Shown: positions 34,974 to 43,963 of the stretch, in pieces
How the letters are laid out: every line of letters starts with the position of its first letter
Numbering within the stretch: position 1 is the first letter of the stretch
Assembly (NCBI RefSeq): GCF_026810505.1
Contig: NZ_CP101750.1
Location: 1,889,448 to 1,953,447 of the forward strand
Source: Streptomyces sp. Je 1-369
GTDB taxonomy: Bacteria > Actinomycetota > Actinomycetes > Streptomycetales > Streptomycetaceae
Direction of reading: 5' to 3'
Length of the DNA stretch: 64,000 nucleotides
The notes under the pieces: model-generated
The model's database searches: none
Seen by the model: only the letters and a program-made list of their open reading frames with translations
Told to the model about the DNA's origin: nothing
Translations under genes and position numbers: made by a program

Positions 34974-34993
34974 GGTTCAGCCCCCGATCCGCG

Positions 34994-35578
34994 TCACTCC
35001 GTGACGATGCGCTCCACGGCGGCCGCGACGAGGGCGTCGCGCTCGGCGCCCGAGAGGACGTCGGGCAGGGTGAGCTGTTCGACGATGAGCCAGTTGAAGG
35101 CCAGGTAGAGCAGCTTGACGGCGGTGGCGTCGCCGGGGAGCCCCGAGGCCTCGTGGTACGAGAGGTTCGCCGCCAGGTCGGCCCGGACGCGCTCGGTGAG
35201 GACGGCGCGGAGCTCCGGGCGCCGGGTGGCTTCCAGGCGGAGTTCGAGCAGCGCCAGGTAGCCCGTGCGGAAACCGCTGACGCGGCCGACGACCTCGCGC
35301 ATCAGCTGGACGTAGGTCTCCTTGTCCGGCTTGGCGGCACGCTGCCGTTCGACCTCGGCGGGTTCGGGCGTGAGGCGTTCGTAGACCCGGGCGCCCGCCT
35401 GTGTGAGCAGGTCGTCGCGGTTGCCGAAGTAGTTGGACGCGGTCCCGGTGGGCACGCCCGCCTCGGTGTCCACGGCCCGGAACGTCAGCCCGCGCGCACC
35501 CTCCCTGGCCAGCACCTCGATGGCGCCGTCGACCAGGGCCGCCCGCCGCCCGTCATTCCTGCGCACCATTGACACCAC
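34994..35578 (-). CDS. TetR family regulator of the adjacent reductase
   Basis: 194 residues (191 if it begins at the Met at 35569). LVDGAIEVLAREGARGLTFR and GTASNYFGNRDDLLTQAG form the HTH. It converges with the previous TetR and is divergent from the RibD-like reductase, with repeated AGTACTAC sites between, so it probably represses that reductase. Confidence 0.88.
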   Translation of the reverse strand: MVSMVRRNDGRRAALVDGAIEVLAREGARGLTFRAVDTEAGVPTGTASNYFGNRDDLLTQAGARVYERLTPEPAEVERQRAAKPDKETYVQLMREVVGRVSGFRTGYLALLELRLEATRRPELRAVLTERVRADLAANLSYHEASGLPGDATAVKLLYLAFNWLIVEQLTLPDVLSGAERDALVAAAVERIVTE

Positions 35579-35587
35579 TCCATTCGC

Positions 35588-35623
35588 AGTACTACGTTCC
35601 GACCACTACAGCATGAGTACTAC
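35588..35623. promoter_or_regulatory. Paired AGTACTAC sites, candidate operator
   Basis: AGTACTAC occurs at 35588-35595 and 35616-35623 in direct orientation, 28 bp apart, with a third ACTAC between. The region separates the TetR gene from the reductase gene. Confidence 0.5.
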
Positions 35624-35638
35624 AGGGGGAGTAACCGT

Positions 35639-36229
35639 ATGCGCAAGCTGGTCTACTACATCGGCGCTTCCATCGACGGATACATCGCGGGCCCCGAAGG
35701 CGAGTACGACTTCTACCCGGTGGGCGACGCGGACCGGGCCGCCGACTACGCCGCCCGGGTCAACGCCCGCTACCCCGAGACCGTCCCCACGTCCCTGCGC
35801 CCCCACGTCGGCCTCGCGGACGCCGCCAATCTCCGCTTCGACACGGTCCTGATGGGCCACGGAACCTACCGGCAGGCACTGGCCCACGGCACTCCGAGTC
35901 CGTACGCGCACCTGCGCCAGTTCGTCCTGTCGAACTCGCTCGCCGCCTCCCCCGACCCGGCGGTCACCGTCGCCGCCGGTGATCCGCTCGCGTTGGTCCG
36001 CGACCTCAAGCGGCAGCAGGGACAGGACCTCTGGCTGTGCGGCGGCGGCCGGGTCGCGGCCGCGCTGCTTCCCGAGCTCGACGAGCTGATCGTCAAGAGC
36101 TACCCCGTGGTCGCGGGGGCGGGAATCCCCGTCTTCGGCGGCCGGTTCGACCCCACGCGGTTCCGCGTCACGGCCCGCGAGTCGTTCGACAACGACGTCC
36201 TGATGACGTGGTTCGAAGCGGTGCGGTAG
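35639..36229 (+). CDS. Dihydrofolate reductase/RibD C-terminal family protein
   Basis: 196 residues. KLVYYIGASIDGYIAGPEGE is the N-terminal strand and NADPH loop, VLMGHGTYRQAL the second, and LWLCGGGRVAAALLPELDEL the conserved glycine-rich segment of the RibD_C/YyaP group. Such proteins are NADPH reductases of unknown substrate, often next to a dedicated TetR, as here. The divergent TetR presumably responds to the substrate. Confidence 0.88.
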   Translation: MRKLVYYIGASIDGYIAGPEGEYDFYPVGDADRAADYAARVNARYPETVPTSLRPHVGLADAANLRFDTVLMGHGTYRQALAHGTPSPYAHLRQFVLSNSLAASPDPAVTVAAGDPLALVRDLKRQQGQDLWLCGGGRVAAALLPELDELIVKSYPVVAGAGIPVFGGRFDPTRFRVTARESFDNDVLMTWFEAVR

Positions 36230-36287
36230 ATGTAATCTGCATCCGTCCCGTCGGGCGGTGCGAGCCGGACGGTTGAGGGACAGGGGG

Positions 36288-37334
36288 ATGGCCGTGGGGC
36301 ACGCGATGGACGCGCTGGATGCCGGTGGTCCGGCCGGGGGGCCGGGGGACTCGGCCGGGAGCGGGGGCCGGGCGGCCGGGGCGTCCCGTGCGCGGCTCTT
36401 CGCCGCTCAGGTGCTGCGCGGCCAGGCGCAGGTCACCTTCCTGCCGAACGCCGCCACAGGCGCCCTCTTCGCCGTGGCGCTCTTCGCGGCGGGCTGGGAG
36501 TACGGGGTGTACGGGCTGGCCGGCACCGCCGTGGGGACGGCCACCGCACGGCTCCTCGGCGTGGACGGCGGCCGCGTCGCGGCCGGGCTGGAAGGCTTCA
36601 ACGCCTGCCTGACAGCGCTCTGTTTCGCGGTCTTCCTCGGCGCGGCCCACCTGTCGACGGCGCTGCTCGCGGTCGCGGGGTGCGTGGTCGTCACGGTCGT
36701 GACCGCGGCCGTGGTCCGGCTCCTCGGCGTCTGGGGCCTGCCCTCGCTCACGCTCCCGTACTGCCTGCTCGCCACCGCGGTGACGATCGCCGCGCCCGGC
36801 TTCGGACGGCTCTGGCACACGGGGCAGGGCGTGGCCGCGCTCCCGCTTCCCGCGTCGGGCACGACGGCCGTCGAACCGGCCGGACTCGCCCGGGGGTTCC
36901 TCGCCGGTTTCGCCCAGATCTTCTTCATGCCCCAGTGGTACGTGGGCGCGCTGCTGCTGCTCGGCCTCCTCGTCGCCGGACCCCGCACGGCCGCCGTCGC
37001 GTGCCTCGGCAACGCCGTGGGCGTCGCGACCGCGTGGGCCCTCGGCGCGCCCGCGGCGCGGATCGCCGACGGCACGATGGGCTACAACGCGGTGCTCGTG
37101 GCCCTCGCCCTGTGCGGCGTCTTCCTGCCGGCGCGGGCGGCGACCCTCGCGTACGCACTCGTGGGAGCCGCCGCCGCGACGGCACTCGGCCCCGCGGTCT
37201 CGGCCCTCTTCGCACCGTCCGGCGGCCACGCCTTCACCTGGCCGTTCGTCCTGACGACGGTCGTGTTCCTGGCGGGTGCCAAGTCCTTTCCGCGGCTGAC
37301 GGGTTCGGGGACGGAGGCGGGGGCCGGGCACTGA
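36288..37334 (+). CDS. Urea transporter
   Basis: 348 residues from the ATG at 36288, which follows a GGGGG ribosome site. LRGQAQVTFLPNAATGALF is the first pore-loop segment, and LEGFNACLTALCFAVFLG with MGYNAVLVALALCGVFL are the two repeated N-A-x-L motifs of the UT family, giving two internally homologous halves. It allows passive urea movement. No urease gene is visible nearby. The N-terminal 40 residues are Gly/Ala rich. Its stop directly abuts that of the alcohol dehydrogenase (0 bp between). Confidence 0.9.
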   Translation: MAVGHAMDALDAGGPAGGPGDSAGSGGRAAGASRARLFAAQVLRGQAQVTFLPNAATGALFAVALFAAGWEYGVYGLAGTAVGTATARLLGVDGGRVAAGLEGFNACLTALCFAVFLGAAHLSTALLAVAGCVVVTVVTAAVVRLLGVWGLPSLTLPYCLLATAVTIAAPGFGRLWHTGQGVAALPLPASGTTAVEPAGLARGFLAGFAQIFFMPQWYVGALLLLGLLVAGPRTAAVACLGNAVGVATAWALGAPAARIADGTMGYNAVLVALALCGVFLPARAATLAYALVGAAAATALGPAVSALFAPSGGHAFTWPFVLTTVVFLAGAKSFPRLTGSGTEAGAGH

Positions 37335-38420
37335 TCAGAACACCACCAGCGCCCGGCCCCCCTTGCCCGCGAGCATGTTCTCGAACGCCGCCGGGATGCC
37401 GTCGAGACCGATCCTGTCGGTCACCAGGACGCCCAGGTCGAAGCGGCCCGCCCTGATGTGTTCCGCGAGGACCGGCAGGTCCACCACCGGGTCGCAGTTG
37501 CCGTACACGCAGCCGGACAGGGTCCTGCCCCAGTGGAAGAGTTCCAGGGCGTTGAACGTGACCTGCTGGTCCTTGCCGCCGATGCCGACGACCGTGGTGC
37601 GGCCGCCGCGCCGCGTCGACTCCCAGGCCGTGCGGATCGTCACCGCGCGGCCCACGCACTCCACCGCCACGTCGACGCCCTGGCCGCCGGTGAGCTTGCG
37701 GATGGCGCGGGCCGTCGTCTCCGAGGCCACCACGTAGTCCGTGGCGCCGGCCGCGCGGGCCAGCTCCTCCTTCTCCGGGGAGACGTCGACGGCGACGATC
37801 CGCCCGGCACCCGCGATCCGTGCCGCCTGCAGCGTGGCGAGGCCCACTCCGCCGACGCCGAAGACCGCGACGCTCTCGCCCTCGCGGACCCGCGCCGAGT
37901 GGTGCACGGCGCCGTATCCGGTCAGGACGGCGCAGCCGAGCAGCGCCGCGTCGGTGAGCGGCACGCCGTCCGGCGCCGGCAGGACGCAGTTGGCGGCGAC
38001 CACCGTCTCCTCGGCGAACGCGGCGACGTTCAGGCCGGGGTGCAGGTCGCTGCCGTCGGGGCGCCGGGCATAGACGTCCGCGGCGCCCGCGAGGGCGTTG
38101 CCGCACAGCCACACCTCGCCGATGGAACAGGCGTGACAGCTGCCGCAGGACGGCGCCCAGTTCAGGACGGCCCCGTCGCCCGGCGCGACATGCGTGACGC
38201 CCTCGCCGACGGAGACCACGGTGCCCGCTCCCTCGTGACCGAGGACGGCGGGCACCGGCACCCGCATCGTGCCGTTGGACAGGGACAGGTCGGAGTGGCA
38301 GACCCCGGCGGCTGCGAGGCGTACCCGGACCTGGCCGGGGCCCGGCTCGGGGAGGTCGATCTCCGCGATCTCCAGCGGGGAGCCGACGGCGGGCAGGATG
38401 GCGGCGCGGACCACGTTCAC
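37335..38420 (-). CDS. Zinc-dependent alcohol dehydrogenase, class III-like
   Basis: 361 residues, GTG start after AAGGAG. GVCHSDLSLSNG and LGHEGAGTVV carry the catalytic zinc ligands, CGSCHACSIGEVWLC the four structural-zinc cysteines, and VFGVGGVGLATLQAARIAGA the NAD-binding motif. The pattern is that of MDR enzymes oxidising primary alcohols or glutathione/mycothiol adducts. It follows the aldehyde dehydrogenase gene by 46 bp on the same strand, giving an alcohol-to-acid route. Confidence 0.92.
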   Translation of the reverse strand: MNVVRAAILPAVGSPLEIAEIDLPEPGPGQVRVRLAAAGVCHSDLSLSNGTMRVPVPAVLGHEGAGTVVSVGEGVTHVAPGDGAVLNWAPSCGSCHACSIGEVWLCGNALAGAADVYARRPDGSDLHPGLNVAAFAEETVVAANCVLPAPDGVPLTDAALLGCAVLTGYGAVHHSARVREGESVAVFGVGGVGLATLQAARIAGAGRIVAVDVSPEKEELARAAGATDYVVASETTARAIRKLTGGQGVDVAVECVGRAVTIRTAWESTRRGGRTTVVGIGGKDQQVTFNALELFHWGRTLSGCVYGNCDPVVDLPVLAEHIRAGRFDLGVLVTDRIGLDGIPAAFENMLAGKGGRALVVF

Positions 38421-38466
38421 GTACTCCTTGGATTGGGGTCGGGGGATGGTGGCGACATACGAGCGG

Positions 38467-39861
38467 TCAGAACTGCAGTGATTTCGTCTGGAGGTACTCG
38501 GTCAGGCCGTGCGCGCCCAGTTCGCGGCCGACACCCGACTGCTTGTACCCGCCGAAGGGTGCCAGGGGGTTGAAGCTGCCGCCGTTGATGTCGACCTGGC
38601 CGGTGTCCATGCGGCGGGCGAACGCCACGGCTTCCGCGTCGTCGGCCGCCCACACCGCGCCCGCGAGCCCGTACACGGTGCCGTTGGCGATGCGCAGGGC
38701 GTCGTCCTCGTCCTCGTACCGGATGATCGAGACCACCGGGCCGAAGATCTCCTCCTGGGCGATGGCCATCTCGGGTGTGACGTCGGCGAAGACGGTGGGC
38801 CGGACGAAGTAGCCCTTGTCCTTGCCCTCGGGTGCCTCGGGGCCGCCCGCGACGATCCGGGCGCCGTCCTCGACGCCCTTCTCGATGTAGCCGCGCACGC
38901 GTGCCTGCTGCTTGGCGTTGACGACGGGGCCGATGCGGTCGCCGTACTTGGCGGCCGCGGCCGCGGCGAGCTCCACCGCCTCGTCGTACCGGTCGGTGTG
39001 CACCAGCATGCGGGTCCACGCGCTGCACGTCTGGCCGGAGTTGGACATGACGTTGGCGACGCCCACGTTGACGGCCTTGGCGAGGTCCGCGCTCGGCAGG
39101 ATGACGTTGGCGGACTTGCCGCCGAGCTCCAGCGCGACGCGCTTGACGGCCGCGCCCGCGGTGGCGCCGATCCGCCTGCCGACCGCCGTCGACCCGGTGA
39201 ACGAGACGAGGTCGACACCCTCGTGCTCGGCGAGTGCCTGCCCCGCGACCGGACCGAGACCGGTGACGAGGTTGAACACGCCCGCGGGCACGCCCGCCTC
39301 GTGGACGGCCTCGGCGAAGAGCTGGGCGGTGAGGGGCGTGTCCTCGGCGGGCTTGAGGACGACCGTGCAGCCCGCGGCGAGCGCGGGGGCCACCTTGTTG
39401 ACGATCTGGTGGAGGGGGTAGTTCCAGGGGGTGATCGCGCCGACCACGCCGACCGGCTCCAGGTAGACGGTGGAGTTGCCGACCTTCTCCTGGAAGGGGT
39501 GGGTCGCGGCGAGCTCGGCGTACGAACCGGAGACCAGGATCGGTACGCCCGCGTGCACGGCCTGCGAGAACGGCAGCGGCGCGCCGAGCTCCGCGGTGAC
39601 GGTCTCGGCGACCTCGTCCTTGCGGGCGACGAGGCGGTCGCGGAGCGCGCCGATCAGGGCGGCGCGTTCGGCGGGCGGGGTGGCGGCCCAGCCGGGCAGG
39701 GCGGCGCGGGCGGCACGGACCGCGGCGTCGACGTCCTCCGCGGTGCCGGCGGGGACCTGGCCGACGGGCTGTTCGTCGGCGGGGTTCAGGACCGTGATGG
39801 TGCCGGTGCCCGCGGCAGGCCGCCAGGCGCCGTCGATGTACATCCCGTCGTGGGCCTTCAT
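38467..39861 (-). CDS. NAD(P)-dependent aldehyde dehydrogenase
   Basis: 464 residues, ATG at 39861 after [25 protein letters not shown] contains the catalytic Asn, [11 protein letters not shown] the cofactor loop, [12 protein letters not shown] the catalytic Glu, and [13 protein letters not shown] the nucleophile Cys. It oxidises an aldehyde to the acid. First gene of an operon with the alcohol dehydrogenase; the operator-like site at 39901-39920 links it to the TetR at 34.3 kb. Confidence 0.94.
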   Translation of the reverse strand: MKAHDGMYIDGAWRPAAGTGTITVLNPADEQPVGQVPAGTAEDVDAAVRAARAALPGWAATPPAERAALIGALRDRLVARKDEVAETVTAELGAPLPFSQAVHAGVPILVSGSYAELAATHPFQEKVGNSTVYLEPVGVVGAITPWNYPLHQIVNKVAPALAAGCTVVLKPAEDTPLTAQLFAEAVHEAGVPAGVFNLVTGLGPVAGQALAEHEGVDLVSFTGSTAVGRRIGATAGAAVKRVALELGGKSANVILPSADLAKAVNVGVANVMSNSGQTCSAWTRMLVHTDRYDEAVELAAAAAAKYGDRIGPVVNAKQQARVRGYIEKGVEDGARIVAGGPEAPEGKDKGYFVRPTVFADVTPEMAIAQEEIFGPVVSIIRYEDEDDALRIANGTVYGLAGAVWAADDAEAVAFARRMDTGQVDINGGSFNPLAPFGGYKQSGVGRELGAHGLTEYLQTKSLQF

Positions 39862-39900
39862 GACATTCCTCCAGGTGGACGAGCGGTGGACGACCGCCTA

Positions 39901-39920
39901 CAAACTAGCGCTGATAGTTT
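39901..39920. promoter_or_regulatory. Candidate TetR operator before the aldehyde/alcohol dehydrogenase operon
   Basis: CAAACTAGCGCTGATAGTTT, 40 bp before the aldehyde dehydrogenase start. Its reverse complement matches the 34281 site at 16 of 20 positions, including GCTAGTTTG without mismatch. TCCGGCA follows both TAGTTT elements closely. Confidence 0.65.
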
Positions 39921-40001
39921 TCCGGCACCAGGGGCATCTGGTGCGGGGGGCGGGGGTGTGCTGAGGTGCACAGGTCGGCACACCCGAGTCCGTCCGAGTT
40001 C

Positions 40002-40050
40002 ACCGCACCCGCACCCGCGCCCCGCACCCCGCACCCCGCACCCCGCACCC
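40002..40050. repeat. CACCCCG-type short repeats
   Basis: CACCCGC and CACCCCG heptamers run for nearly 50 bp just before the sulfotransferase gene. Confidence 0.8.
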
Positions 40051-40070
40051 GTGCGACATGCCCCCGGAGA

Positions 40071-41126
40071 GTGACCTTGCGCAATCTGACCTTCGTCATC
40101 GGGACCGGCCGCAGCGGTTCCACCGCGCTGTCCCGCATCCTCAACAGCCACCCCGACGTGCTCAGCCTCAACGAGTACATGGCCTCGGTCGGCGATGCGG
40201 CCTTTCCCGAAGGCGTGCTGCCGGGCGCGGAGTTCTGGGAGACCCTCTTCCGGCCCACCCCGTACTTCGCGGGCATGCTCCGCAGCGGGGTGCCGATGCC
40301 GGAGTTCCTCTACACCCGCACGCCCGGGGGCCGCTACGCACCGGAGACCACCGGCATCCCCGCCCTCTCCCTCATGGTGCTGCCCCACCTCACGGACGAC
40401 CCCGACGGCCTGCTCGACGCGGTCCGTGCGGCGGTCGTCGAGTGGCCCGTCCGCACCGCCGCCGCGCACCACGAGGCGCTCTTCGACCTCCTGGCCGCCC
40501 GGTTCGGGCGGTCCGCCGTCGTGGAGCGCTCCGGCTACTCGACGGGCTGGGTGCCGGGGCTGCGTGCGGCGTTCCCGTACGCGAAGTTCGTGCACCTCTT
40601 CCGGGACGGTCCTGACTGCGCGCTGTCCATGAGCCGCCACCCCGGGTACCGCGTGATCACTCTGATGCGGGAGATCGCGGAGCGGACGGGCGCCGAGAGC
40701 CTCGGCGACCTCACGGACGAGCAGGTGCGCTCCCTGCCGCCGGAGCTCGCGCCGCTGCTCGGCGAGCGCTTCGACCCCGCGCTCGTACGGGACCGCGCCT
40801 TCCCGGTGCGGCCGTTCGGCGACCTGTGGTCCGAACTCGTCGTCCAGGGCGTACGTTTCCTCGGCGACGTACCGGCGGATCAGTGCATGACGCTCGGGTA
40901 CGAGGACCTGCTCGACGCCCCGCAGGACGAACTCACCCGGCTCGCGGCCTTCGTCGGGGTGGACCCGGACCCGCACTGGCTGAAGAACGCGTGCACCCGA
41001 CTCGACCCCAGCCGCCGCGGCTCCGCACGGAAGCAGCTGACCGCCACCGAGTACGACGGCTTGCGAGCCGCCTGCACGGAGGGCACCCGGACCTTGCTTC
41101 AGGCGGCGCCGGGCGAACCGGGGTGA
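40071..41126 (+). CDS. Sulfotransferase family protein
   Basis: 351 residues from the GTG at 40071, preceded by CGGAGA. LTFVIGTGRSGSTALSRIL is the PAPS-binding 5'-phosphosulfate loop; HLFRDGPDCALSMSRHPGY holds the 3'-phosphate-binding Arg/Ser region; LGYEDLLDAPQDELTRLAAF is the usual late segment. It transfers a sulfuryl group from PAPS to an unknown acceptor. It is divergent from the aldehyde dehydrogenase operon. Confidence 0.88.
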   Translation: MTLRNLTFVIGTGRSGSTALSRILNSHPDVLSLNEYMASVGDAAFPEGVLPGAEFWETLFRPTPYFAGMLRSGVPMPEFLYTRTPGGRYAPETTGIPALSLMVLPHLTDDPDGLLDAVRAAVVEWPVRTAAAHHEALFDLLAARFGRSAVVERSGYSTGWVPGLRAAFPYAKFVHLFRDGPDCALSMSRHPGYRVITLMREIAERTGAESLGDLTDEQVRSLPPELAPLLGERFDPALVRDRAFPVRPFGDLWSELVVQGVRFLGDVPADQCMTLGYEDLLDAPQDELTRLAAFVGVDPDPHWLKNACTRLDPSRRGSARKQLTATEYDGLRAACTEGTRTLLQAAPGEPG

Positions 41127-41127
41127 A

Positions 41128-41155
41128 CGGCGCGGCGGCCGGGTGCGCCGCGCCG
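41128..41155 (+). terminator. Hairpin terminator after the sulfotransferase
   Basis: CGGCGCGGCG and CGCCGCGCCG form a perfect 10-bp stem with an 8-base loop, beginning 2 bp after the stop codon. Confidence 0.75.
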
Positions 41156-41419
41156 GTCCGGCCGAGCGCTCCACCGTACGCCGAGCTCCGCTCCAGCTCG
41201 TCTTAAGGCCTGCGCAAGGCCTCCGACCAGCGATTTGTCCGCCCAGCGGACAGTACGGGGTGCGTGCCCGGCACACGCACCCCGCGCCGCCGCGAGCCGT
41301 TTTCCGGACACACCCCACGCATTCGGCCCGTATTCGGTTTCAGAAACGTGAAAGTGGCATGACAAGGCGTCAACTCTCTTGCCCGGGACGGGTGGAGCGG
41401 CCACGCTACTGATCGCGAC

Positions 41420-41441
41420 GGGAGCGGCACACACCGCTCCC
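41420..41441 (+). promoter_or_regulatory. Leader hairpin before the subtilisin gene
   Basis: GGGAGCGG-CACACA-CCGCTCCC is an 8-bp stem about 85 bp before the protease start. It may stabilise the mRNA or attenuate transcription; a terminator role is less likely because it lies upstream of a strongly expressed gene type. Confidence 0.4.
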
Positions 41442-41526
41442 ATCTGTGTGTGCGATTCCGCGCGCACCCCCCACAGTCGCGTCGCCCCACCCCGGGCACG
41501 CCGCCTATGAGGAGGACTCCCTCGTA

Positions 41527-42741
41527 ATGGCCATGCTTCGCAGCAAGAAGACTGTGATCGCCGCCGCGATCTCGACCGCCACCGCCGCCGCCGTCCTCGG
41601 TGCGGTCACCGCCCTGCCCGCCCAGGCCGCGCCCGCCGAGGGCCACGTGATCGCGGCGGGCTCCGCCGACGCGGTCAAGGGCAGCTACCTCGTCACGCTG
41701 AAGGACGGCTCCGGCCTCAAGGCCGCCACGAGCCAGGGCAAGGACCTCATAGCCGAGTACGGCGGCTCGGTGCAGAAGACCTTCAAGTCCGCGCTCAACG
41801 GCTACTCCGTGAAGCTGAGCGCCGCGGAGGCGCGGAGACTCGCCGCCGACCCGGCCGTCGCCTCGGTCGAGCAGAACCAGAGACTCCACGTCGACGCGAC
41901 CCAGTCCAACGCCCCCTGGGGCCTGGACCGGATCGACCAGACGAAGCTGCCGCTGTCCGGCACCTACACCTACCCGGACAGCGCCGGTTCCGGCGTCACC
42001 GCGTACGTCATCGACACCGGCGTGCGGATCACGCACTCCGAGATCAGCGGCCGCGCGGTGAACGGCTACGACGCCGTCGACGGCGACAACACCGCCCAGG
42101 ACGGCAACGGCCACGGCACGCACGTCGCCACGACCATCGCGGGCACGACGTACGGCGTCGCGAAGAAGGCCAAGATCGTGGCCGTCCGCGTGCTCGACAA
42201 CAACGGATCCGGCACCACCGCCGGTGTCGTCGCGGGCATCGACTGGGTGACGAGCAACCACGCCGCGGGCGCCCCCGCCGTGGCCAACATGTCGCTCGGC
42301 GGCGGCGCGTCCACCACGCTCGACAACGCGGTGAAGAAGTCCATCGCCGACGGCGTCACCTACGCGGTCGCGGCGGGCAACGCCAACACCAACGCCGCCA
42401 ACACCTCGCCCGCCCGCGTGCCCGCGGCCATCACGGTCGGCGCCACCAGCAACACGGACGCCCGCGCCAGCTTCTCCAACTACGGCTCGGTCCTGGACAT
42501 CTTCGCGCCCGGCGTGAACATCAAGGCGGGCTGGAACACCGGCGACACGGCGACCAACACCATCTCCGGTACGTCGATGGCCACCCCGCACGTCGCGGGC
42601 GCCGCCGCCGTCTACCTCGCGGGCCACACCTCGGCCACGCCGTCGCAGGTCTCCTCGGCGCTGGTGAACGGTGCCACGCCGAACGTGGTGACCAGCCCCG
42701 GCTCGGGGTCGCCGAACAAGCTGCTCAAGATCGTCTCGTAA
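41527..42741 (+). CDS. Secreted subtilisin-type (S8) serine protease
   Basis: 404 residues. Signal peptide ([20 protein letters not shown], ending near AQA), then an inhibitor I9 propeptide ([15 protein letters not shown] to about residue 115), then the peptidase domain with Asp163 (VIDTGV), His196 (NGHGTHVA) and Ser350 ([12 protein letters not shown]). The mature part resembles proteinase K-type Streptomyces proteases. ATG at 41527 lies behind AGGAGG; the ATG two codons on is also possible. Expected to be exported and self-activated. Its 3' end overlaps the converging MFS gene by 17 bp. Confidence 0.96.
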   Translation: MAMLRSKKTVIAAAISTATAAAVLGAVTALPAQAAPAEGHVIAAGSADAVKGSYLVTLKDGSGLKAATSQGKDLIAEYGGSVQKTFKSALNGYSVKLSAAEARRLAADPAVASVEQNQRLHVDATQSNAPWGLDRIDQTKLPLSGTYTYPDSAGSGVTAYVIDTGVRITHSEISGRAVNGYDAVDGDNTAQDGNGHGTHVATTIAGTTYGVAKKAKIVAVRVLDNNGSGTTAGVVAGIDWVTSNHAAGAPAVANMSLGGGASTTLDNAVKKSIADGVTYAVAAGNANTNAANTSPARVPAAITVGATSNTDARASFSNYGSVLDIFAPGVNIKAGWNTGDTATNTISGTSMATPHVAGAAAVYLAGHTSATPSQVSSALVNGATPNVVTSPGSGSPNKLLKIVS

Positions 42742-43963
42742 CACTCCGCTCGACACGGTCAGCAGTGCCCCGGAGGCGGCCGGCGCCGCCTCCGGGGCGC
42801 TTCCGTACGCCGAGCCCCGCCGCGGCGAACAGCAGCCCGCCCAGCATCACGAACGGCGCCGCCACACCCGCGACGCCCGCGATCAGGCCCGCCGCAGCGG
42901 GCGCCGCGACCTGCCCGAGCCGGTTGCCGGTGAGCCGCAGCGCGAGCGCCGTGGAGCGCGCGCCGTCCGGTGCCGCCTGGACGACGGTCGTCATGGAGAG
43001 CGGCTGCCCGACGCCGAGGCAGAAGCCGAGCACCGCGAGCACCAGCGCGAGGCCCCACACCGGCAGCGGCAGCGCGATGCCCGCGCAGAGCAGCCCGGCG
43101 AGGAGGCAGGTGGTGGTCAGCAGGACCGTCCTGCCCAGGAGCCGGATGAGGGGCGTCATCACCAGGCGGCAGGCGATGGTCGCCGCCGCCCGCAGGGACA
43201 GGAGCAGCCCCACCGTGGCGGGCGCGATGCCCCGATGCTCGCCGACCACCGGCAGGTACGCCGTGAGGATGTCCGTCGCGGAGAGCACGGCGAGGCTGAT
43301 GAAGATGCCCGCGGGCACGCCCCGGGTGCGCAGGATGCCGAGGACCGGGACGCGCCCGGCACGCTCCGGGGCGGCGGACCGCGGCCGCCTGTGCTCGATG
43401 CGCCAGAGCGAGGCGAGGGAGACGGCGCCGACCGCCGCCGACACGAGCAGGGCGAGCGCACTCGTACGGTCCATGTCGCCGCCGATCAGCGCTCCGGCGG
43501 CGATCGGCCCGACCAGCTGGCCGAGGGAGGCGCCGATGGTGAAGTGGCCGAAGTTGCGGTCCTGTTCGGCGGGCGCGGACTGCCGGGCGACGATCGACTG
43601 CGCGCCGATCACGAAGCAGAGGTGTCCGAGCCCCATCACACCGCTCCACGCCGCCATCGCGGTGAGCGAGCCCGCGACGCCGCTGAGGGCGCAGCCGCCG
43701 GAGATGAGCACGACGCCGACGGGCAGCAGCGGCGCGCACCGTCCGTGATCCGTCCGGCGCCCGAGCGGTACGGCGGCGAAGAGCGGGAGCAGGGCGTAGA
43801 CACCCGCGATGACGCCGATGGCGCGCTCGTCCGCGCCAAGGGCGAGGGCCCGGTAGGAGACGGCGGGCCGCGCCATCGACACCGCCCCCTGCGCGAAGCT
43901 GAAGGCGATGACGAGACGGAGCAGCCAGCCCCTGCCACCGGGCCCGGACGACGCGTTCGGCAT
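42725..43963 (-). CDS. MFS transporter
   Basis: 412 residues, 12 membrane helices. LRLVIAFSFAQGAVSMARPA starts helix 1, VPLGRRTDHGR is the MFS loop 2-3 motif, and LGVGQPLSMTTVVQAAPDGA a conserved late segment. The start codon overlaps the stop of the CitMHS gene (ATGA), so the two transporters are co-translated. Substrate unknown; the pairing suggests an organic acid or a metal chelate. Confidence 0.88.
   Translation of the reverse strand: MPNASSGPGGRGWLLRLVIAFSFAQGAVSMARPAVSYRALALGADERAIGVIAGVYALLPLFAAVPLGRRTDHGRCAPLLPVGVVLISGGCALSGVAGSLTAMAAWSGVMGLGHLCFVIGAQSIVARQSAPAEQDRNFGHFTIGASLGQLVGPIAAGALIGGDMDRTSALALLVSAAVGAVSLASLWRIEHRRPRSAAPERAGRVPVLGILRTRGVPAGIFISLAVLSATDILTAYLPVVGEHRGIAPATVGLLLSLRAAATIACRLVMTPLIRLLGRTVLLTTTCLLAGLLCAGIALPLPVWGLALVLAVLGFCLGVGQPLSMTTVVQAAPDGARSTALALRLTGNRLGQVAAPAAAGLIAGVAGVAAPFVMLGGLLFAAAGLGVRKRPGGGAGRLRGTADRVERSVTRRS

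Larger units (their letters stand above)
41127..41526. other. Intergenic region before the subtilisin gene
   Basis: 400 bp without a gene. It holds the sulfotransferase terminator at 41128-41155, a lower-GC stretch near 41330-41380 that is a likely promoter zone, and a second hairpin at 41420-41441 in the presumed leader of the protease mRNA. Confidence 0.5.
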
